NCBI RefSeq assembly: GCF_037975245.1
Contig: NC_092577.1
Coordinates: 30,061,898 to 30,125,897 of the forward strand
Direction: 5' to 3'
Source of the DNA: Apostichopus japonicus
Lineage: Eukaryota; Echinodermata; Holothuroidea; Aspidochirotida; Stichopodidae
Length of the DNA: 64,000 bases
Shown here: in pieces, positions 33,601 through 45,500 of the stretch
How positions within the stretch are numbered: position 1 is the stretch's first letter
Layout: each line of letters begins with the position of its first letter
The notes under the pieces: generated by a model
Databases searched by the model: none
What the model was told of the DNA's origin: nothing
Seen by the model: the letters and a program-made list of their open reading frames with translations, nothing else
Position numbers and translations under genes: made by a program

Positions 33601-36600
33601 GATTGTTTTTTTTCTCATCAATTGAGAAATTGCAGACATGAGATCCATATTTTCAGGCTAGGTACATGCAGCTTAGAATACTCGGGAAGTGCCGTTTCCG
33701 GCCATCTGGGGGGTTTGTAAAGCCAAAAAATTTCTTGTACGCTCCGCGCCAACCGATGATGGCGCTCCGCTTAGATAGTCTTACGTTCACGCGCGGCTGG
33801 ACCAGTCAGATCCCCCCTGTCACAAACCCTGCATCCGCCTCTGATATGTCATTGAATATTCCACGAATATGCCCACGAAACTGTCGAAACATGATTTTCC
33901 ACTACTGGTAGAGATATAAAATATTGGTAATTCTGAAATTCCTGCAAACATGCGGCTATGCCTGTTCACTACTCACTACTGTATCGCCTTAAAAAATGAT
34001 GAGTGGAAATTATTTCTCCAGGACCATATCGTATCGTGGGTATTGAGTGCGTCTGATATACGAACGTACGTAGTACGTCTATGATGATATGCACTGTACT
34101 GTACTGATAAAAACATAGGTGAATTTCACTCCATGGGAGTGATCACTGAGCACATTCCGGTATAAGAGTGAATTTCCACTCCATTGGAGTAAATCTTGAC
34201 TCCTAATAGAGTTATATTCACTCATATTAGGAGTGAGGGATAACTCCAATAGAGTTAAATTTCACTCTTAATTTGAAGTGCGCCGAGTGATCACCCCAAT
34301 GGAATGAAATCCACTCATTTGTTTTTAGAGTGTTGCTAGATATATGAAGAAGAAATTTACATACCAATACATGTTATCGGTCATCGATTGGCACAAAAAC
34401 CCAGATTCTGATGACAGCTGCCTCAAAAAACCCAATAAATGGCCTAATTAGCACCGAACCACCAATTTGGACCATTACCGAAACATCGATGCGTGTTAGT
34501 CTTCCATCCCCTTCCTCTAATGCTATTTAAGTCCACATGTGGGCATATCCTACAAACCTACCGGTAGCCCACAGGGGTTTGAGTTAGGAGAAAGGCCTTG
34601 ACACCTTGAAACGACAAATGATGCCAACTTCCCTCAAGTTAAAAGTCTGGCTGAGTTGGCAAGGCCAGTCAGCATGAAAGAGAAAATTTTTTTTGGGCAT
34701 TTCTGTCACCAAAGTTGCACATCTTTTTGGTTGCTATTTTGCCTCACAGGTGCCATCTCCTGCGATCTGGGGGGTGCTGAAATCTCAAATTTTCTCTGTA
34801 CGCTCCGCGCCAACCAAGGTGGCGCTCCGCTTAGATAGTAACCTCCGGCCCCCCCACAAGAAAGAACAGCCCCCCCATGGCCCCCCCACTCAAAAAATCC
34901 TAGCTACGCCACTGCCCCACAGCGTATCTTGAAATCCGGTGACAGTTTACCGAAATGGACTGATTTCAAGGGTTGTTAGCCATAATTACCTTCGGATATA
35001 TACAAACCGAAAATTATCCCGAAAAGTTTTGCCGAAAAGTATCCCACAAAAATTTTGTCTTCAGAGTGCAAAAATTGTCACAAACTTAGTTTATGCAATA
35101 CATTGTTTGAACTGTACTTATTAATAGGGGTAAACTATTCCCCATTGCCAAAACATTGCAACTTGTTTATGATCAAAGTACCGCAGCGTAATGTACAGAG
35201 CAGAAATCGGAATCGGCTACAACAATATACTGTAGATCATTCTCACATGTCGTATCCACACAAACTGTGGAAAAGTCCAAATTATAAATCTGCCAGATAG
35301 TCCTTTTACATAGAATAACATCGAGGCCTGAATAACAAGTAAATATTTGACTTGATCAAGTCTCCCACGGGTGCAATTATTTCCCAAATTTACGGGAAGA
35401 TTAAGATGGAAGACATTTTGCTACTCACACCAATACTCATACTGGTCGTGTGGTTTGCAATTGGGGGTCCCTAATCTGATAATTAGTAGGCAGTATAAAA
35501 ATTTCATATTTTTTCCCCCCCGCTAATGTGTAGGCCAATACGCAACCATGGGTTGGACTGAATAATAGAAATGGTTGAATCAATGTCCTTTGTGGGAATG
35601 TAACAATTTCTCAGAGCTACTATTTCTGTTAAAATGGAAGGCAATTAAAAAATTTAGAAAAACGCACCCAAAAACGCTGAAATGCTGTTTGGCTTGAACT
35701 TTTCCTCGGGTCCATGAATTTTGAAAAACAACAAATTTGATCATGTTTGGCATGTAAATTACCAAGCTGGCACCCTGGTTTGCTGCATCATTGTAAACAT
35801 TGTTGGCAAGGTATAACACACCACGGTACTTGATTTCCCAAAAAAGAAATGATATATCATGTAACAAACTGTTATAAAAGCTTCCAATTCAGCTGAGAAA
35901 TCACAAGGTTTGTTATAAGGTAGCCTTGTTAAAATTGCAGTTTTACCTTGTGTGATAAGAATCATAAAAGACCCATTTTTTCACTTGTTCTTTTGTAAAT
36001 TAATTTACTTCTTTGTAAAGCGCTTTGAGCAGTAACTTTTGTTTACTGATTTGGCGCTATATAAGTCTCATTTATTAATATATTATAAAAAAAAAAAAAC
36101 TTTAGGCCACTCTATTCAAAAGCACTTGTCTTTCTGAATGGCACGTAGGCACATGAAAAAAAAGAAGAAAAAAAACCCAGTTTATTTTAGTCTTGTTTGT
36201 TGTCGGTTATTGTTCTGAAGTTGACGTTTACACAGTGAAATTGCAGAATTAAGTGTCCCTGACACACCTTGGACCTTGAACCAAGAAATGTGTTGAAGAA
36301 TGACCAATGCCATTTTTTTTCACTCGTAAGAGATGTATTTTATTCCCACTACAAGATCAATTTGACATTATCTTCCCTAGTAAACGATTTTGTATGAAAC
36401 CATAATGACAGTTAATAAATGTTTTGTAATGTTACATAACATTATTTTTTTTTAACTTTTTGGACAAAGCAATAGCATATTGGATTGATTAGTTTTACTT
36501 TGTAAGAGACTTAATGACCATCTGTTGGTTGTGGTCTGGATCTATATTCTGTAGAAACGATGTAAAATACGTCGTTAAGGCCAAATTATGCCTTCCGTCA

Positions 36601-39446
36601 TGTCCGTCATTAAAAGGTCTGTCACGTTCAGTATTGACAAGGTTCCCAACAATTGCAATATTACGAGGAGGCATTTCTTTTTTGAAGAGAATTAATCGTT
36701 AACTTGGTAAATTATAGAATGTGTAAAATAATTTCAACTTTCAAGCTTTGCCTATTTAAACATGTCAGGAGGCACAGGCATGCTTTTGTGTCACAAAGGG
36801 ATGGCTGGCCAGTGAAAAACTCCTGACTTATAATAATAATTTGAAGATTTCCAGTTAATCATTTATGAAATACTGCTGACCAATGAGTTAGTATGCCAGA
36901 ACAAAGTCAACGATTAATAAGTACACATATTACTTTTAAGGGAAGGTAACGTGCATATATAGGGATGCACCGGATTCAAATTTTTGGATCCGGCCGGAAC
37001 CGGATTTTGCCGGATAGTACATGAAATCCGGCTGGATAAAATCCGGCCGGAACCGGATTTTTTCATTACACAAAAGAAAATCATTAATAAGAAGTAGAAG
37101 TATGAAACAAGGAGTATTATTTTGGTTCATCTTTAGAAACAGTGGGTCAGACCATTGAGAAAATTAAATTAAACATGTTAAACCTAATTTTTCCTTACTT
37201 TGAATGTTTTTATTAATTTTTGGAAATAGTTTACATTGATTTAAGTTAATACCAACACCTTTTTAAGGAATAATTCAGTCCAGATTTTGAAAAAGATCTG
37301 GCCGGATTTTGAAAAAGATCCGGCCGGATTTTGAAAAATATCCGGCCGGAACCGGATAATTGCTCACTATCCGGCCGGATAGTCCGGCCGGACCGGATAT
37401 CCGGTGCATCCCTAACCTACATATATATGGAACACAGTTCGGCCGTGAATATCCCTCAACACAATAACTTGGTAACTTTATATTAAGCCTAGATATTTGA
37501 TATATATAGGAAAATAACTTTTTAATAACTAATTGATCTGGTTGTAAAGTGTTCGCCTGTTTTCGGCAGTAATGCTATGTGGTACTTGACTGCGTGCATC
37601 GGATGATTGGGTGAAATGGAAAGCTGCTATAGAAGGGGGAAATAGGCGTGCTCTCAAGCTGTTATCGTCACACCATAGACAAGACACATCGCACCCGGGG
37701 AATCCAAATAGTGGAAAGAGACCCACGTGAAATATTGCTTGACACGTGGTACGGCGGGAAAGAAATGTGGTGCATCCTCGGCGATGCCTAAGTCAACATA
37801 TCATCCTCGGCGATGTATGTGTTTGAAACTTAAAAGTGGCTATAATCATCCTAGTCGATGTATAAGAAAAGGATTAAGTTGACACAGAAATACCTACGCT
37901 ACTATACAGTACCTCTCTGGAGGTTTTGCCTGAAGTGAACGTCCCCTACTCATGCTACCAACTCTAACCAATAGGAAACACCCGTTAAGGAATGTGGAAT
38001 GGCGAGTAGTACCTAATGAATTTGCATTCCAAGTTGTTTGCTGCATAGATATAGACATAAATATGAATTTGGTTTTACGGTCTCTGAAAGTGCTAGTTTC
38101 TGTTTAAGAAGAGCCTGTTTATAGTGATAATGGATGGTGTTGTCTGGACTAGACAGCCATCCTACAATGTCAGACAGACTGTTTCATACACACATGTACA
38201 ATATACGTGTGCATTTGTCAGTGCCTACAGTAAGACTGTGCATACCAACTTCTACGTCACTGCACTCAGTAAGTGTATGTCTTGGTGTCTGCATTTAGCC
38301 ATTAATTAGTTTCTCTTGTTCAGGGTGCACAGGTCTGGCTTCAGTAAAATACTTCTCGGCTATACATAAGTTGCATTTCTCGTTGTGGGGTCGTACGGAC
38401 TGGCTTTTGTGATAATCCTCCACTTGATGTTGTACAGTAGTCTATTTTATCATTCTTCAATTCCCTGATGTGTTTGCTTAATAATTCTGTTGTGTTTTTC
38501 TTTTTCTCATCTTTGAATGAGCTCTTGTGATTGCTAAGATTCTGTGTTATTTCCACCTGTGATCTCTGCTTGCAGGGCTCAAACTTAACGGTCGTCCAAT
38601 CGTCTGAGACGACCAAAAAGCATGTTGGACAACCTAAAACCCTGCTTAGGTTGTACTGTATATGACTATCTTTTTTGCCTTGCGTGTTCAACACTTCGAA
38701 CAAGACTTGGAAAATCCCTATTGTTTAAATAAGACTCCGCCCCAAAAATTATAGTCGCTTGTTGGTAACGCCTCCCATTCATATTAGAAAAAAACATAAG
38801 AAATAAGGTGCATGTTTCAAAGAATCCAAATGCTTTCATTTGGACAACCAATGAATCCTTTGGACAATCAAATTTAAATGCAAGGTTGTCCGAAGAACAA
38901 CCTTAAAATTCTCTTAAAAATTTGCCCTGGCTTGGTACGGTAGTTGACCCCTGATTGTACAGTAGGCATTCACCATTTATGTTCATGTTTATTCTTCATG
39001 CTTTTATCGTAAGGTGGGCTGTACCATGTGATATTTCGCTGTCTGTTTCTTTTTGGAGGCGGGCGAAGCTATTCTCTGTACATAAAAGAACCGTAATGAA
39101 GGTTTGAAAAACCCGAACGGGCTAAGGCCTACAGTATCTCTTCGCAGGAGGGCTAACGGGAGGTGGCACAAAGTCCCCGTAACTGAGTCCTGAGAAAGCC
39201 TGGGTTAAGGCCTATATCTATACTGGGGATGCCCAAGGGTCGCTGAAAGCCCCAAAAATCCCATGGAACCCGACTGAGAAAAAGTGGGAACACGGGGAAG
39301 GCCTAAGCAAGAACAGTAAATACAAGAAGTACATGAAAATAATACAAGGTCAGGGGTTTGATCCCCTCCTTCGGCTAATGAGTCCCAAAAGGACAAAACT
39401 GGTCGGCAGTGGACTTTTCCTGGTGTGTTTAACTGTTAATCTAATA

Positions 39447-39482
<36 letters not shown>

Positions 39483-39509
39483 ATGTATATATATCTATGT
39501 ATATATATC

Positions 39510-39554
<45 letters not shown>

Positions 39555-42500
39555 ATACATGTATTATACGAGAAAAATGCCATTTAGATATCAAAGCTGC
39601 CATACACTCAATGGATGTTTTTCTTACATTATGTAGGGAGATGATATGGTGCTATGTCCAGTTGATTCCAGACATTGGGTGCCCGAGAGTTCCTTCTCTA
39701 AACACACCGAGGCCTGTCAATGGTCACAGGAAGGATACTCTAAAGAAGATTATGTAAGTTGTGTATATTGTCTATATTATATATTCGAGTTGGTTAGCAC
39801 CACATTTGATCTCTAGAGTAAGGCAAAAATATGTCACCAAACAGAACTAGTATTGTTCGATACAGGTGAAAAACGCCCACAGTGGAATTATGACCTTCCT
39901 TACCGGTTCCGAACCTCTGGACATACAATCAGCGTCCATAGCCTAGTGGTTAGGGTGTCCGCGTACAAAGCGGGAGGCCCGGGTTCGAATCCAGGTGGAG
40001 GCTGAAAGTTTTTCAACTGTTATGGATTTTACAACTCCATTATGTATAGTACATACGGTATATTATATTATATTATATATATATGTACAGTACTGTATAT
40101 AAGGGAAGGATTCTGGCATATGTGAAGGACATTCATTGCAGGATAAGGGGCTGACACTTTCTGTCAAATGAACCGTGATATGAGTATACGATTTATTTGT
40201 CAGTGTATGGTTAAATCGTCAGGCATTACATGGTGGCTACAAAGTACATGTTAGAGTTGATGTCAATTGTACAGCAGACTGCTACAGTGCTTTGTAGGGT
40301 CGCACTGGAGACGTCGACCAGTCGTTCAGAAACGTCAAATTCAGGATTGCATGGCAAGTAAATACCCCGAATGGTTAAAAGGAAAAATGATGTTATCACC
40401 TTCGGAGATAGTGGTACAGTTTTGATTGTTTGATTGTAGGCCTATCATCAACCCAAGGGGAAATTTTACTGACCTAAAGCTGTTGTTCTATTCCACAAGC
40501 TTACACATCATTTCACCTATTAAGTACAGTATGTTGTACATTGTATCTATATTGTATCTAACCCTAGTTCATTCTATTCTTTTGTTTTTTTTTGCTATGT
40601 TTATCTCGGACAATCAAATTTACTTTTTTCGGCAACCGAAAAGGTGTAAAGACCTGGTTTCCAAACTAAAAATACCATTCTTCAGAATCTGCCCTTCCGC
40701 TGTGCTTTTCTGGATTTATTGATGTGGATGCATATTTTCACCTTTTCGTCCAATTATGTGATTTCAATTCTCTGATGTTCATTGATTATTGTAAAATATT
40801 ATTTGTTACTGCTCACTTCTTTCCTGTTTTCCACAGCTATCTGCCCCATCTTCATCGTTTTTCTACGAAAAACATGGTACAGTGTTTGCAATGAAACTTG
40901 GTGAGTGTGTATTCCAATTTAAACGGTGGTTTTTTTTATTGGCGTTACGATCTTTCGAGTGAAAATTCACTGTTTGGCAGAGGGGGTGGTGGAATTGGCT
41001 ACAATTTGTTCACATCATAAAAGGTTGGCATTCAAAATTTATGTGTGTACTTGTTTCGTTTAGTTCATGAGCTACAGTTGTAAATTTCAATAAAGCTCCT
41101 CATCTTTCATTTGCAAATCTCCATAGAAAAATAACTTTGTTTACGAAGGATGATACATTTGAAGAAAAATCCATTTGTTTGTTCTTGGATGTGCATTTCC
41201 GCCTTGGATATTATTTGCGGATAATATATACCCTTAAAACTTTGATTATGAGAAGGTCTGCCTGACTCAACATAGAGTTCAGAACCTGTATATAACCTGT
41301 TACATAGCTCCCTGCAGTAAATTAGGGTTATGTGTTATCTTAAGCTTTATACATGACCTATGATCTATTAATATGACCTATGATATTAATATGACCTAGA
41401 TACAGACTCAACATACATGTTCAGTACATGTGTGTATATAACCTGTTACATAGCTCCCTGCAGTAAATTAGGGTTATGTGTGATCTTAAGCTTTGTACAT
41501 GACCTATGACCTATTAATTTGACCTATGACATGTTAATATGACCTAGATACAGACTCAACTTACATGTTCAGTACATGTATATATACATAACGTGTTACA
41601 TACTGTAGCTCTGTGCAGTATAATATGGTTATGTGTGATCTTACGCTTTTTACATGACCTATGACCTATTAATATGACCTAGGACCTATTAATATTTCAC
41701 AATTGTCTGAAATGTTTTGTATTCTTTTAATTCTTTTTTATCTGTCTTAACATGCTGTACTTGTACTATACCCTTAATAAGGCGTACTGTAATAAGGCCT
41801 ACTGTGATTAGGCTTACTGTGATTAGGCCTTCTGTGATTAGGCCTACTGTGATTAGGCCTACTGTGATTAGGCCTACTGTGATTAGGCCTACTGTGATTA
41901 GGCCTACTGTGATTAGGCCTACTGTGATTAGGCCTACTGTGATAGGCCTACTGTGATATGCCTACTGTGATTAGGCCCACTGTGATTAGGCCTACTGTAA
42001 TAAGGCCTACTGTGATTAGGCCTACTGTGATTAGGCCTACTGTGATTAGGCCTACTGTGATAGGCCTACTGTGATATGCCTACTGTGATTAGGCCCACTG
42101 TGATTAGGCCTACTGTAATAAGGCCTACTGTGATTAGGCCTACTGTGATTAGGCCTACTGTGATTAGGCCTACTGTGATAGGCCTACTGTGATATGCCTA
42201 CTGTGATTAGGCCCACTGTGATTAGGCCTACTGTAATAAGGCCTACTGTGATTAGGCCTACTGTGATTAGGCCTACTGTAATAAGGCCTACTGTGATATG
42301 CCTACTGTGATTAGGCCCACTGTGATTAGGCCTACTGTAATAAGGCCTACTGTGATTAGGCCTACTGTGATTAGGCCTACTGTGATAGGCCTACTGTGAT
42401 ATGCCTACTGTGATTAGGCCCACTGTGATTAGGCCTACTGTAATAAGGCCTACTGTGATTAGGCCCACTGTGATTAGGCCTACTGTAATAAGGCCTACTG

Positions 42501-45500
42501 TGATTAGGCCTACTGTGATTAGGCCTACTGTGATTAGGCCTACTGTGATAGGCCTACTGTGATATGCCTACTGTGATTAGGCCCACTGTGATTAGGCCTA
42601 CTGTAATAAGGCCTACTGTGATTAGGCCCACTGTGATTAGGCCTACTGTAATAAGGCCTACTGTGATTAGGCCTACTGTGATTAGGCCTACTGTGATTAG
42701 GCCTACTGTGATAGGCCTACTGTGATATGCCTACTGTGATTAGGCCTACTGTGATTAGGCCTACTGTGATTAGGCCTACTGTGATTAGGCCTACTGTGAT
42801 TAGGCCTACTGTGATTAGGCCTACTGTGATTAGGCCTACTGTGATAGGCCTACTGTGATATGCCTACTGTGATTAGGCCCACTGTGATTAGGCCTACTGT
42901 AATAAGGCCTACTGTGATTAGGCCCACTGTGATTAGGCCTACTGTAATAAGGCCTACTGTGATTAGGCCTACTGTGATTAGGCCTACTGTGATTAGGCCT
43001 ACTGTGATAGGCCTACTGTGATATGCCTACTGTGATTAGGCCTACTGTGATTAGGCCTACTGTGATTAGGCCTACTGTGATTAGGCCTACTGTGATTAGG
43101 CCTACTGTGATTAGGCCTACTGTGATTAGGCCTACTGTACTGTGATGTTTTAATTGTAATTCCATTTGATATCTTCCTCTCCTCCTAGATCAAGCAACGC
43201 TAAATGAGATTCTTTCAAGAGTTAACGGTAAGTGAAAAGTCTGACAATGTCCCGGTCTTGCGGGGAAAGGGGAGGGGCAAGGGGTAGGTGAGATAGGGAG
43301 GAGTGGTAAATGAAAGTAGATTATCTGTTGCCATGCTAGTAGCATCAAGCTTTTTATCCATGTGATTTATCGCCAAAGTTTACCCGATTGCAGGTAGGCC
43401 TGGCACAGTATTGCAAATAGCATCAGGCCAAGTAGTTACAGATGTATGTATTTGACCTCTTACGTGGAGGCATCTGACTGTAATTTTGATTGGTTCTGAA
43501 GAATATGGATACGTTATAAATTTGCATATTAAACCATCCTTATACTTTCAAGCACACACACCTAAATACTGACAGAAATTGTTCCATACTCTTTTTGGAA
43601 ATAATGTTGTGAGGTCGGTATCAGCCCTTTTTTTTGTTGAATTTATATTTTTATTTATTTTCATTTTTTTTCAATTTTTTCTCATAATTTTCCATTTTTT
43701 TTTTTTAAATTTTTTTGACAATGAAACTTTGCACTGTACTCTTTATTTACAGGCTCAATTGTACTCTTCTTGATGTGTCTGAAGACACGAAGGTTGCTAT
43801 GGAAACACATGATCCATATTGCTTTGTATCCTTCACATGTATCCTTACTCGAATCTTGTTGAACTGCATAAATTTGGTATTGAACGGCTGTACAGTAGCT
43901 GGGAGTATTTGATGACATTTGGACAGATTAACTGTATTGGGCAGAGATTCAAGCTGTAGCTGATTTGGATTCACAATAAGTCAGACTTGAGGCATTTCAG
44001 GCTTTATCAGATGGTTATATCGATTTAATAATAAGAAATGTAAAAAATTATATGAATAAAAAAAAAATGTTATATAAATTTTGTTATAAATAAGGTGAAT
44101 TGGCTGCTTTGCATTTGTGAATGCATTTAGAATCAGTACTGTTGCACAGTAGGAAGTTAATGTTAATGGGATGAAATATATGAAATTATTCACATTTCAT
44201 ATTGAAATTTTAGAGTGAATGATGTCATCATGGGAATTCAGCTGAAAATGTGTTTGTTTTTCGTAACAACATTTAACTCACTTATTGACAATAGGGATGG
44301 AATGTGTTTGGTAAGAAAATATCACACATTGGTGAAACTCTCAAATAAAGAGAACTTTCACGACTTAAAGGAAAGTGCCAAAATGTATCACATTTCAAAG
44401 GATAAATAAAAAAAAAAGATTTTCATAGGAAAGTTAAGCTTTTACAGACCACCTACCATGATCCATTGCCACAAAGAAACTAGCATTAAGCCAATCAAAA
44501 TAGGTCACTTCTAATCAGCCGTACCTTAAGGTAGATTAGGTTCTCAACTTTAACAGTGGAATATTTTCTCTTCAAAATTGATAATAATAATAATAAGAGT
44601 AATGATAATAATAAAATGTATTTATATAGCACTTTACATAAAAGAATATCTCAAAGCACATTGCATGGGACTATTGTAAAGTCTAAACAGGAACAAATAG
44701 AGGATAAATACAGAGTAAAACAAGGTTATAAAGTCAAAGCAAAATCAGAAATCAAATAAATCGATCAATCAATAAATTACTAAATGTGAGTGTCAATACA
44801 TCGTCTACCATCATAATAGCTCCGATCATTATATTTCCTAAACTTCATTTTTTAGGAATTATCGATCAGTACAGAGTAATAAAAGGTTATGAAGTAGTCA
44901 AAGCAAAATCAGAAATCAATCGATCGATCAATCAATAAATGACTAAATGTGGGTGTTAATACGTTGACTGCCATCATAATAGCTCTGATCGTTAATATTT
45001 CCTAAACTTCATTTTTTAGGAATTATCGATAATAAGTACAGAGTAATAACAGGTTATGAAGTAGTCAAAGCAAAGTCAGAAATCAATGGATCAATCAATA
45101 AATTACTAAATGTGAGTGTCAATACATCGACTGCCATCATAAATTACTCCGATCATTATATTTTCCTAAACTTTCATTTTGTAGGAAAGCCAACCTTCAA
45201 AAACGTGCCTCGGACAGCCGAGAGGGCATGTACAGACTTTACCCAAGCCGAGAAGCTGGCCATATATGACCACGTCGTAGCTCAGGGTCAAAGGTCACGA
45301 AGCTCGTCATCAAGGTTGATCGAAGAGATCGGAGTCGATGCAGAGACGTCAGGAACTAACAAGATTTGTAAGTTGTTTTTTTTTGTCCATTTATTTCTTC
45401 ATACCTTTTATCTAGATAAAATCATGTTTGCTTGCATCCATTTTTATAGAATGGCCTTGCATTCCTGAAAGTAACATTGTCTATTGTGTTGAATCCAATA

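Larger units (their letters stand above)
32689..34914. mobile_element. 2.2-kb hAT-like element with 8-bp TSD, with nested insertion
   Basis: Termini CAGTGGCGTAGCTACG and TAGCTACGCCACTG. Exact 8-bp duplication CCCCACAG at 32681-32688 and 34915-34922. The left terminus is related to the 52535 element. Inside are a complete nested element (33124-33843) and a separate TIR element (34101-34331). No intact transposase is visible. It lies in intron 1 of snrnp48. Confidence 0.8.
30602..39636. other. snrnp48 intron 1 (9.0 kb)
   Basis: It contains a SINE-like TATATAGCGC sequence (30768-30962), nested hAT-like elements (32.7-34.9 kb), a SINE tail at 36.0 kb, the AGGGATGCACCGGAT element and the Penelope fragment. 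No additional exon was recognised; the phase-0 junction of exons 1 and 2 needs none. Confidence 0.6.

Noticed and set aside
41777-43140. CRISPR-like array or a repeat protein (VIRPTVIRPT)
   Set aside because: No spacers, just contiguous 15-bp units in a eukaryotic intron; the frame exists only because 15 is a multiple of three.
45112-45468. 118-codon frame as an independent gene
   Set aside because: It is snrnp48 exon 5 with intron read-through on both sides.
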